Shown one piece after another: positions 1 through 7,250 of a DNA stretch of 64,000 nucleotides; position 1 is the first letter of the stretch; each line of letters begins with the position of its first letter. The notes under the pieces were generated by a model that saw only the letters and a list, made by a program, of their open reading frames with translations, was not told where the DNA came from and did no database searches. Source of the stretch: Sulfurospirillum deleyianum DSM 6946 (GTDB lineage Bacteria > Campylobacterota > Campylobacteria > Campylobacterales > Sulfurospirillaceae); NCBI RefSeq assembly GCF_000024885.1, contig NC_013512.1, positions 310,001-374,000 on the forward strand, in the 5' to 3' direction. Position numbers and translations under genes: made by a program.

Positions 1-401
1 TCTCCTACATTTTGGATGAGTTTTGCGTGGATAGGATTGGTTTCGATGTATTTAAAGAGCTTAAAAAGATGGTGTTTATCGAAGATATACCATGATTTAA
101 AACGGTCTTGCCACAAATGCCCTACACGGTCGTGACGCTTGTTGAAGTAGCTCGCATACTGAGCATTGAGCTGACGCATACCAGCAGAGAGATTTTCACG
201 CTTGTTTTCAAGGAGAATGTGGTAGTGGTTCTCCATAAGGCAAAAGGCGTGAATGTTAAATTTAAACTCCCTTGCGATATTTCCCATGAGTTCAATAAAT
301 TTAGCTTTATCCTGTTCATCTTCAAAAACTTTGCCTTTGGCGACTCCTCGATTGTACACATGATGATACCCAAGACTTTCAATGCGTAGAGAGCGTGGCA
401 T
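1..401 (-). CDS. REP-associated (Y1, HUH) transposase, 3' end outside window
   Basis: Reading the minus strand from the ATG at 401 gives an uninterrupted frame that runs off the left edge. It begins MPRSLRIESLGYHHVYNRG, as the Y1_Tnp/RAYT (TnpA_REP) branch of IS200/IS605-like transposases does. The HUH metal-binding pair is in CLMENHYHILLEN, and the nucleophilic tyrosine region follows in MRQLNAQYASYFNKRH, then GHLWQDRFKS. RAYT enzymes are single-copy, domesticated single-strand DNA transposases, known in enterobacteria to act on REP palindromes. An AGGAGTTCT stretch precedes the start. No IS ends are visible, so this is probably a solitary RAYT gene. Function is inferred from the family. Confidence 0.85.
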   Translation of the reverse strand, partial: MPRSLRIESLGYHHVYNRGVAKGKVFEDEQDKAKFIELMGNIAREFKFNIHAFCLMENHYHILLENKRENLSAGMRQLNAQYASYFNKRHDRVGHLWQDRFKSWYIFDKHHLFKLFKYIETNPIHAKLIQNVG

Positions 402-543
402 AGAACTCCTTTTTTTGCTGCCATTATAGCATAGAGTTTAAAGTAAAGCTCTGACCCTTTTTAAGCGTGGAGTGCCTATTTTTTAAGAGGATGAAGTGCC
501 ATGAAGCGTGTTATACTGTCGCAGAAAATTTTAAAGGACGTGT

Positions 544-1473
544 ATGCGTGTAGGGATTATTGGTGCGGGAGGTGTTGGGGTTGAACTGGTTAATTATCTC
601 TTAACACTGGGCAATATGAGTGAGATTGTCTTAGTCAATCGCAATGTGCAAAAAGCCGTGGGCGAAGTAGAAGATTTTTCGTATGTAGAGTCATTTACCT
701 ATGCACGTAACACCCATTTACACAGTGGAGATTACGTGGATTGTGCGCAGTGCGATGTGATTGTCATTACGGCTGGGGCACAACTGAAGGGGAGTCAAAC
801 ACGAGATGAATTGTTGCATGAAAATGCCACGCTGATTCGTGAGATTGTGCATAAGCTCTACACCTATGCTCCTCATGCCATGCTTATCATGGTGAGCAAT
901 CCTGTGGATGTTTTGACCCACATTGCTTACAAAGAAGCGCTTTATCCAAGGGAGCGTTTGATTAGTTCAGGCACACTGGTCGATACGGCTCGATTTATGA
1001 AAATTGTGAGCAAAAAAGTAGGCATTGATCCTAAAAATATCAACGGGTATATTTTGGGCGAACATGGCAAAGGAAGTACGCTTCCGTGGAGCATTTGCAA
1101 TATTTGCGGTTTAGATGTGGATACCTTTTGTGACCTCAATGGCTTGCCACGACTCAATCGTGAAGAGATTTATCAAGATGTTCTAAAAGCAGGATTTGAA
1201 GTTTTTTACAAAAAAGGCAACACCAACCACAGCACAGCGGCGAGTGTATTTCGTATTATTCGTGCTATTGCTAACGATGAGCACTCTGTTTTACCTTTGG
1301 GTGTTTATTTAGACGGTGAATATGGATTGCATGATGTGGTGCTCAATGTCCCTGTGGTGGTAACAAAAAAAGGTGCGAGTAAAATTTTAAAGTATAAACT
1401 GCTTCCAGAGGAACTTGAAGCGTTACATGTCAGTGCGAAAGCGATGCAAAAAATGGCGCAAGAAGTGATGTAA
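544..1473 (+). CDS. Lactate/malate dehydrogenase family protein
   Basis: NAD-dependent 2-hydroxyacid dehydrogenase of 309 residues, normal length for the family. The Rossmann glycine motif GAGGVG is at residues 7-12, the substrate-binding SNPVDVLT loop near 118, and the catalytic histidine in LGEHGKGS near 173. In the active-site loop TAGAQLKGSQTRDEL, the residue that usually sets specificity (Gln in LDH, Arg in MDH) aligns to Leu. L-lactate, malate or another 2-hydroxyacid therefore cannot be decided. An AAAGGA site lies 5 bases before the ATG. The gene stands alone and converges on pyrC, with a TTACATGTAA palindrome between them. Confidence 0.85.
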   Translation: MRVGIIGAGGVGVELVNYLLTLGNMSEIVLVNRNVQKAVGEVEDFSYVESFTYARNTHLHSGDYVDCAQCDVIVITAGAQLKGSQTRDELLHENATLIREIVHKLYTYAPHAMLIMVSNPVDVLTHIAYKEALYPRERLISSGTLVDTARFMKIVSKKVGIDPKNINGYILGEHGKGSTLPWSICNICGLDVDTFCDLNGLPRLNREEIYQDVLKAGFEVFYKKGNTNHSTAASVFRIIRAIANDEHSVLPLGVYLDGEYGLHDVVLNVPVVVTKKGASKILKYKLLPEELEALHVSAKAMQKMAQEVM

Positions 1474-1503
1474 AGTCACCTCTTGCATCTTTACATGTAA
1501 GGC

Positions 1504-2781
1504 TTATAAACAGTGAGGAAAGTCGTACACTACACGCCCATTTTTAAGTGTCATCACCGCAGCACCGGTGAGTTTTTCTCCAAAAAGTGGCGAGTTTTTG
1601 GATTTGGATTTGTTGATACTCTCATCGTAAATATACTCTTTATTCGGGTCAATAATCGCAATATCCGCGAGCATCCCTTTGGCAATTTTTCCCTTTGTTT
1701 TGAGGTTCAAAATTTTTGCAGGGTTGGCTGAGGTAAGTTCAACCATGCGCTCAAGGGAAATGATTCCTTCATTGACCAATTTTAAAGTAAGTGGCACAAG
1801 GGTTTGGAGTCCTAAAATACCAAAAGGGGCATTGTCAAATTCGACAAATTTATCATCGTTATGGTGTGGGGCATGGTCAGTTGCAATGACATCCACCAAA
1901 CCACTTTTAAGCGCTTCTCGAATAGCCTTGATATCATTTTCGCTACGAAGCGGTGGAGACATTTTAAAATGGGTATTGTAGGAGAGAAGGTTTTTATCAG
2001 AAAAGCTAAAGTGGTGTGGGGTGACTTCGCAGGTAATGTTAATGCCTTCTTGTTTAGCAAGTTCAATGAGTTTAAGCGACCACGCTGAACTGACATGTGC
2101 GATATGAATATGCCCTTTGGTCAGTTTTGCCAAAAGCATATCCCGAGAAATCATAATCTCCTCTTTCTCAGAAGCCATACCTTTAAGACCTAAAATGGTT
2201 GAAATTTCACCCTCGTGCATCACCCCTTGACGGCAGAGTGAGCAGTCTTCGGAGTGGCTGATGACAAAGGAGTTAAACCCACGAGAATACTCTAGGGCAT
2301 CTCGCATAACACTGCTATCAGATACGGGGAGTCCATCGTCTGAAAACGCCACCGCTCCTGCTTCTATCATATCGCCCATTTCAACAATACGGTCTCCATG
2401 CAAACCTTGTGAAATCGCCCCAATAGGCAATAAATCAATCAAACCTCGTTGTTTCGCCTTTTGAATCATCGCACGAGTAATCGAGCTGTTGTCATTAATG
2501 GGAAACGTGTTTGCCATCGGAAGGCAGGTGGTTACCCCACTCGCAACAGCGGTTTCACTGCCAGAGATGACATCGTCTTTATACTCTTGCCCTGGGTCTC
2601 TAAAATGCACGTGCATATCAATAAGCCCTGGCATGATGTAATTTCCACACGCATCAATGATTTTATCGGCTTGCACTTCATGCTCAATAATATCTACAAT
2701 CATCTCATCTTCAATAAGCACATTTGCTTTTATTTGACCATTGCTATTCACAATAATGCCATTTTTGATTAAAGTTTTCAT
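1504..2781 (-). CDS. pyrC: Dihydroorotase
   Basis: Cyclises N-carbamoyl-aspartate to dihydroorotate, the third step of pyrimidine synthesis, in the cytoplasm. It is a 425-residue class I amidohydrolase. The metal-binding HVHFRDPG is at about 57-64, further metal histidines are in VISHSED and IHIAHVSS, and the catalytic aspartate is in VIATDHAPHH. Length and motifs look fully active. Its ATG overlaps the stop of pyrB by one base (TAATG), so the two genes form a translationally coupled pyrB-pyrC pair. Confidence 0.95.
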   Translation of the reverse strand: MKTLIKNGIIVNSNGQIKANVLIEDEMIVDIIEHEVQADKIIDACGNYIMPGLIDMHVHFRDPGQEYKDDVISGSETAVASGVTTCLPMANTFPINDNSSITRAMIQKAKQRGLIDLLPIGAISQGLHGDRIVEMGDMIEAGAVAFSDDGLPVSDSSVMRDALEYSRGFNSFVISHSEDCSLCRQGVMHEGEISTILGLKGMASEKEEIMISRDMLLAKLTKGHIHIAHVSSAWSLKLIELAKQEGINITCEVTPHHFSFSDKNLLSYNTHFKMSPPLRSENDIKAIREALKSGLVDVIATDHAPHHNDDKFVEFDNAPFGILGLQTLVPLTLKLVNEGIISLERMVELTSANPAKILNLKTKGKIAKGMLADIAIIDPNKEYIYDESINKSKSKNSPLFGEKLTGAAVMTLKNGRVVYDFPHCL

Positions 2782-3719
2782 TACATATTCCTACTTTTTC
2801 TATAAAGGTTCAAGGTATGAAGGACTGCCATACGAATAGCAACACCGTTTTCAACCTGATTTAAAATCACCGAGTAATCCTTGTTATCGACCACATCTGA
2901 GTTCATTTCCACACCACGATTAATCGGTCCTGGATGAAGAACGATGGCGTTTTTATTTGCCAGTTTCATGCGTGTCGAGGTGAGTCCAAAAAATTTGGAG
3001 TATTCACGAACGGAGGGGAAAATGGAGCCATCTTGCCTTTCAAGCTGGATACGAAGCATAATGATGACATCGCTTCCCTCTATCGCTTCTTCCATGGAAG
3101 AGCAGACATGGCAGTCAAAAACTTCCATATGTACAGGAAGCATCATTGGAGGACCAAAAAGTTTGACGTTAATACCTAGTTTTCGCATTGCCCAAATATC
3201 TGAGCGTGCAACTCTGCTGTGGGCAATATCACCAATAATAGAAACCGTTAAATTTTCAAAACTCCCTTTATGCTCTAAGATGGTGAACAAATCAAGCAAG
3301 CCTTGTGTTGGGTGCTCATTAAGACCATCACCTGCGTTGACAATGGAAGCATCGCTGTTTTGAGCCACAAAGTGCGCTGCACCCGAACTAGAGTGACGCA
3401 AAACAAAAATATCCGTTTTCATCGCTTCCATGTTGCGAATGGTATCCACTAGGGTTTCCCCTTTTTTAGAACTGCTTTGAGAGGATGAAAAGTTAATAGC
3501 ATCAGCGCCAAGGCGTTTAGCTCCTACTTCAAAAGAGACACGGGTACGTGTGGAATTTTCATAAAATGCGTTAATAACCGTTTTGCCATAAAGGGATGAG
3601 GATTTTTTCACATCACTGTTGTTTAGTTCTTTAAACTCTTTGGCTAAATGAAGAAACGAAAGAATTTCTTCTTTACAGAGGTCTCTTAGACCAATCAAAT
3701 CTTTGTGCTGATACACCAT
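2781..3719 (-). CDS. pyrB: Aspartate carbamoyltransferase, catalytic chain
   Basis: Condenses carbamoyl phosphate with aspartate, the committed step of pyrimidine synthesis. The carbamoyl-phosphate motif [11 protein letters not shown], the mobile loop around SSSQSSSKKGETL, and HPTQGLLD are all present. The frame stays open upstream to 3791, but the ATG at 3719 (MVYQHKDLIGL) has a GAGG site and gives the usual length of 312 residues. The 24-residue upstream extension has no family similarity, so I start at 3719. No regulatory-chain gene (pyrI) is adjacent. First gene of the pyrB-pyrC pair. Confidence 0.93.
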   Translation of the reverse strand: MVYQHKDLIGLRDLCKEEILSFLHLAKEFKELNNSDVKKSSSLYGKTVINAFYENSTRTRVSFEVGAKRLGADAINFSSSQSSSKKGETLVDTIRNMEAMKTDIFVLRHSSSGAAHFVAQNSDASIVNAGDGLNEHPTQGLLDLFTILEHKGSFENLTVSIIGDIAHSRVARSDIWAMRKLGINVKLFGPPMMLPVHMEVFDCHVCSSMEEAIEGSDVIIMLRIQLERQDGSIFPSVREYSKFFGLTSTRMKLANKNAIVLHPGPINRGVEMNSDVVDNKDYSVILNQVENGVAIRMAVLHTLNLYRKSRNM

Positions 3720-3879
3720 GAGCAGTACCTCTTCGTTAATGATATGAGATGGGGGTTGGTTGCGAGTAACCAAATCCGTGCATTTTATCAAACTTTCACT
3801 TAATGAACGATTTGTAATGGGTTTACATGTAAAGATAAAAAGGTATGTTTTTTGCTTTTACATGTAAAAGGAGTGTCGC

Positions 3880-4242
3880 ATGGAAAGCAGACTGTTTGAG
3901 CTAGACCCGTATGCGGGAATTGGGTATGGATTGTACAACTCTATCAAGAAAGAAGAGGGGAGTTTTGAGGATTTTTTACTCCATTATGACTCCACCAAAG
4001 CGAATGAGGGTGATAATTCGTGGCTGACACAGCTGATCGCTCAAGATACACTGAGCACCCTCAGCTCTCCTGAAGTCTGGGAAGCCATGAATACGCTAGG
4101 TATTGGTGGGCTTGATTTTATGGGCTCAACAAACTTTTTTGATTCGCAGGTCTTTGCGTTGAAAATGCAACTCTTTGAAGCTTTTAGTCAGCGTGATGAT
4201 TATGAAGAGATGGAACCGATTTTAAAGCAGTTACTCTCTTAG
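3880..4242 (+). CDS. Hypothetical acidic protein, 120 aa
   Basis: Not recognised. A soluble, acidic protein of 120 residues with no signal peptide or membrane segment; the C-terminal third looks helical. The start is well supported: a TTACATGTAA palindrome runs straight into an AAAAGGAG ribosome-binding site 7 bases before the ATG. Its stop overlaps the stop of the convergent secreted protein gene by four bases. Codon use matches the core genes around it, so I take it as a resident lineage-specific gene. No function is proposed. Confidence 0.65.
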   Translation: MESRLFELDPYAGIGYGLYNSIKKEEGSFEDFLLHYDSTKANEGDNSWLTQLIAQDTLSTLSSPEVWEAMNTLGIGGLDFMGSTNFFDSQVFALKMQLFEAFSQRDDYEEMEPILKQLLS

Positions 4243-4592
4243 CGACACACGTAGGTGATAATATCAGCTTGGGCACTTCCAATGGTGGGTTGATACCATT
4301 GTGAGGGTTTGTTGGTGGAGATGGCTTTCAGCGAATTAACGTTGTATCCTAGCTCTCGTATCACACGTGAAGGGCAGTTGATTTCGACTTTAATATATAA
4401 AATGGTGTCATAGCTGAGTCGTTTGAGGCTCACTTGATGCAAGGTTGCTTGTTTGGTATCGGATAAAATATAGTACTTAAATTGGTCTTTGAGTGCCGTA
4501 CGAGGAACTTCAATCTCACTGTTTCTTCCATAAGAGAGTGTGACTAGGATGAAAAACATCGAGATGAACACTAAAAACTTCTCTCTAAACAT
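4239..4592 (-). CDS. Hypothetical secreted protein, 117 aa
   Basis: Not recognised. The start at 4592 (MFREKFLVFISMF) follows an AAAGGAG site; the frame is open to 4634, but that extension would bury the signal peptide. Residues 1-21 are a hydrophobic export signal ending near LSYG. The mature part is about 95 residues of mostly beta-type sequence with two cysteines (in VEINCPS and YVCR) that could pair in the periplasm. Its 3' end overlaps the convergent gene by four bases. Confidence 0.65.
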   Translation of the reverse strand: MFREKFLVFISMFFILVTLSYGRNSEIEVPRTALKDQFKYYILSDTKQATLHQVSLKRLSYDTILYIKVEINCPSRVIRELGYNVNSLKAISTNKPSQWYQPTIGSAQADIITYVCR

Positions 4593-4684
4593 TCCTTCTC
4601 CTTTGGTGATGAGGTCTAAATTATTGTAACACAAAAAACTTTAAGAGGGATTAGCCTTCTTTTCATAATTTACCTAACTTTTGA

Positions 4685-4690
4685 TACAAT
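4685..4690 (+). promoter_or_regulatory. Likely -10 box of the GGDEF-EAL gene
   Basis: TACAAT lies about 40 bases before the GGDEF-EAL start. In Campylobacterota the -10 box is the main conserved promoter element and no strong -35 is expected, which fits the AT-rich sequence upstream. Confidence 0.5.
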
Positions 4691-4730
4691 AAGTTCTTAC
4701 GCCTTTTTAAGCTAGGAATAAAGGTTTGTC

Positions 4731-6032
4731 ATGCAAAAACATCTGCACAAAGAGCTATCACCATCTGAAAAGATTGAGGTTCTTTCTCGTGAATTAGAAT
4801 TGGTACAAAAGAGTTTGGTTGAACAGTTTTATACCGATCCGCTCACACGTTTGCCTAATCTTTATAAACTGCGTCATGACCTTGAAGAAGATAATAACTT
4901 TACGTTAATTCTCGCCAATATTGATAATTTTAAACTGCTGAATGATTTTTATGGTTTTTTGGTGGGCGATTTTGTTTTGGAGTCTTTTGCAAAAAGCTTA
5001 CAAGAAAGTCAAAAAGAAGCAGTCGTTTATCGTATTGCGGGGGATGAATTTGCGCTTTTAATCAAAGAAAAAATGAATTTTTATCTCCTTAAAGAGTATC
5101 TTGATAGCCTTGCTCGAAAGCTCATTCATCTTAAATACGCCTATGCCCAAACAGAGATTTATGTCGATTGTACGCTCTCTTCAAGTGCGAGTTTGTCGCA
5201 TCACGATATATTTTCAAAAGTCAATATGGCGCTGAAATATGCGAAAAAACAGCAACTCAAATATTGGATTTATGAAGACAGTATGAGTTTTTCTCAGGAG
5301 TATGAAACCAACCTCAAATACGCCACAAAAGTGCGTAAAGCCATTGTCGATTCTTCGGGTATTGTGCCGTATTTTCAGCCAATTATTGATAATAAAACCA
5401 ATGAAATTGTAAAGTTTGAAGCGCTCTCTCGTTTGATTGATGAAGAGGGGCGGATTCATAACCCGAATCATTTTATTCCTGTGGCAAAAACGATTAAAGT
5501 CTATGACAAAATTACGATGACTATCATCGAGAAAAGCTTTGAGGTTTTTCAAAGTTATCCTTTTGATTTTAGTGTCAATCTTTCGTTTGAAGATATTATT
5601 AACCCAGAAATTTGTGATTTTATTATCGATAAATTAACCACTTCTAAAATTGGGCATCGAGTGACATTTGAGCTTTTAGAGTCAGAAAAAGTGGAAGATT
5701 TCAATAAAGTCATACTCTTTTTTTATGAAATCAAGCGCTACGGTGCAAAAGTTGCCATTGATGATTTTGGGAGTGGATTTTCCAATTTTTCCTATATCAT
5801 CAAACTCAAACCAGATTTTATAAAAATTGATGGGAGTCTCATTAAAGAGCTTGATAAAGATAAAAATGCCCAAATTGTGGTAGAGACGATTGTAAGTTTT
5901 TCTAAAAAATTGGGTATTAAAACTGTCGCAGAGTTTGTTCATTCGAGTACGGTTTTATCGGCAGTCAAGCAATTAGGGATTGATTATTCGCAAGGATACT
6001 ACATTGACATGCCTTCTCCATTTGTTCCCTAG
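4731..6032 (+). CDS. GGDEF-EAL protein, probable c-di-GMP phosphodiesterase
   Basis: A 433-residue cytoplasmic protein: a short N-terminal coiled coil, a GGDEF domain (about 35-190), and an EAL domain (about 200-430). The GGDEF signature is AGDEF (in RIAGDEFALL), so cyclase activity is uncertain; such domains often act as GTP-binding regulators. The EAL domain looks complete: FEALSRL, the asparagine in SVNLSF, the glutamate in FELLESE, IDDFGSGF, FIKIDGS, the glutamate in TVAEFVHS and the glutamine in YSQGYY. I infer that it mainly breaks down c-di-GMP. It lacks membrane segments or a PAS domain, so its input is unknown. Monocistronic. Confidence 0.9.
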   Translation: MQKHLHKELSPSEKIEVLSRELELVQKSLVEQFYTDPLTRLPNLYKLRHDLEEDNNFTLILANIDNFKLLNDFYGFLVGDFVLESFAKSLQESQKEAVVYRIAGDEFALLIKEKMNFYLLKEYLDSLARKLIHLKYAYAQTEIYVDCTLSSSASLSHHDIFSKVNMALKYAKKQQLKYWIYEDSMSFSQEYETNLKYATKVRKAIVDSSGIVPYFQPIIDNKTNEIVKFEALSRLIDEEGRIHNPNHFIPVAKTIKVYDKITMTIIEKSFEVFQSYPFDFSVNLSFEDIINPEICDFIIDKLTTSKIGHRVTFELLESEKVEDFNKVILFFYEIKRYGAKVAIDDFGSGFSNFSYIIKLKPDFIKIDGSLIKELDKDKNAQIVVETIVSFSKKLGIKTVAEFVHSSTVLSAVKQLGIDYSQGYYIDMPSPFVP

Positions 6033-6052
6033 TACACTTTACATGTAAAGAT

Positions 6053-6403
6053 TTACGCAACTTCGCTATCCCACAGGATGCTCACACCATATTCTGGATC
6101 AGCAACGACGTATTTAAAATATTCACGTGTTCCTTTTTTCCCATGCAAACGCACTACAATTTGCCCCTCTTGAAGCAATGTTTTCATCTCCAACTCACTC
6201 AAACTTCGTTTGTTCCAGCGCAAGAGTGCATTGGAGTAAACTTGAAAACGGCACATTGAAGTAGCACTAAACACATAGTCATCGTTTACATCTCTCTCTT
6301 TAATGGCATGCTCACAATGGTAAAGATTTATTTTTTGACCTCTGGCGGTTATCTTTTGTGAAAGCACATTGCCACCACAAAAAGGGCATTTTCCTAAAAT
6401 CAT
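6053..6403 (-). CDS. Zinc-ribbon protein, 116 aa
   Basis: An N-terminal CPFCGG at residues 6-11 and later cysteines at about 30 and 50 suggest a zinc ribbon of the kind found at the C terminus of type I topoisomerases. The rest (EMKTLLQEGQIVVRLHGKKG and after) is not recognised. No signal peptide. It may bind DNA or be a small topoisomerase-like accessory protein; this is inference only. It converges on the GGDEF-EAL gene, with a TTACATGTAA palindrome in the short gap (6039-6048). AGGTGAG precedes the ATG. Confidence 0.6.
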   Translation of the reverse strand: MILGKCPFCGGNVLSQKITARGQKINLYHCEHAIKERDVNDDYVFSATSMCRFQVYSNALLRWNKRSLSELEMKTLLQEGQIVVRLHGKKGTREYFKYVVADPEYGVSILWDSEVA

Positions 6404-6506
6404 TTCTCACCTCACTGTTTTAATGCCCGTATCATAGCCCAGTAAAAAAGAGGCGATTAAAAATATTTCAAAATGAAAGAAAATAGATAAAAAAAGCTTT
6501 TTTCGC

Positions 6507-6512
6507 TACAAT
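6507..6512 (+). promoter_or_regulatory. Likely -10 box of the mntA-hepT-SIR2 operon
   Basis: TACAAT in the context TTCGCTACAATAG lies 28 bases before the mntA start, behind a T-rich stretch as is usual in this phylum. The GGGAG site follows at about 6529-6533. Confidence 0.55.
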
Positions 6513-6539
6513 AGAAACACTAAAAAGTGGGAGTGTATT

Positions 6540-6824
6540 ATGACAAGAGAGTTGATTTTGGACTACCTAAAAACACACAAACCCTTTTTGCAAGAACAGT
6601 TTAATGTCAAAAAAATAGGACTTTTTGGTAGCTACGCCAAAGAGCAACAAACCCCACAAAGTGACATTGACATCATTGTCGATATGCCCTCAAGTTTTGA
6701 TAATTACTACGCACTCAAAGAACTCTTAGAAAAAGAGTTAGGTGCTAAAGTTGATTTGGGGCTTGAAAAGTCGATTCGTAAACTCATTAAAGAAAAAATT
6801 GCCCACGAAGTGCTTTATGTCTAA
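6540..6824 (+). CDS. mntA: MntA-type nucleotidyltransferase antitoxin
   Basis: A 94-residue minimal nucleotidyltransferase. GLFGSYAKEQQTPQSDIDI matches GSX10DXD exactly, the signature of MntA antitoxins. In the characterised Shewanella HepT/MntA pair, the antitoxin adds AMP units to a tyrosine of the HEPN toxin and so silences its RNase. The downstream hepT overlaps by 8 bases, the usual arrangement. All three acidic metal ligands appear present (two in SDIDI, one in AKVDLG). First gene of a three-gene operon with a SIR2 protein. Confidence 0.88.
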   Translation: MTRELILDYLKTHKPFLQEQFNVKKIGLFGSYAKEQQTPQSDIDIIVDMPSSFDNYYALKELLEKELGAKVDLGLEKSIRKLIKEKIAHEVLYV

Positions 6825-7245
6825 TCGTGATATAAGCCTCTACATCGTCGATATTTTCATTGCTATCGACAAAATTTCCCGCTTTACATGTAAGATAAAA
6901 AATGGAGCTGAACTGCTCGTACATGAAATGGCATGGGATGCGTGCATCAGAGAGCTTGAGATCATCGGCGAAGCCACCAGAATACTCTTAAACAGCGGAC
7001 TTCTTAAAAGCGAATACCGTCGCATCGTTGACTTTCGCAATCAAATCAGTCATGGTTATTTTGGCATTGATGAAGAGATCGTTTGGGATGTAATCGCACA
7101 TAAATTACCTGAATATCAAGCAGAATTGGTCATGGTTGTTTCAAAAGAGAAGATTGCTCTTGTGGGTGCTATTGAACACGCTAAAGCAGAAAATGAGAAG
7201 AATGTGCAGGTTTTGAAGTTTTTAGAAATCTTGATGTTAGGATAA
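6817..7245 (+). CDS. hepT: HepT-type HEPN ribonuclease toxin
   Basis: An all-helical HEPN protein of 142 residues. The motif RNQISHGY matches RX4HXY, where Arg and His are the RNase residues and Tyr is the residue modified by MntA. The start is the ATG at 6817, inside the last codons of mntA (8-base overlap); the frame is open further upstream, but that part duplicates mntA in another frame. A TTACATGTAA palindrome lies within the gene (6884-6893) and encodes FTCK in a loop between helices. The next gene, SIR2, begins 5 bases after the stop. Confidence 0.88.
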   Translation: MSNRDISLYIVDIFIAIDKISRFTCKIKNGAELLVHEMAWDACIRELEIIGEATRILLNSGLLKSEYRRIVDFRNQISHGYFGIDEEIVWDVIAHKLPEYQAELVMVVSKEKIALVGAIEHAKAENEKNVQVLKFLEILMLG

Positions 7246-7250
7246 TAATC

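Noticed and set aside
108-424. Two open frames on opposite strands overlapping the left-edge transposase
   Set aside because: A third frame on the minus strand encodes clear RAYT motifs (HUH and tyrosine); the other frames have no family features.
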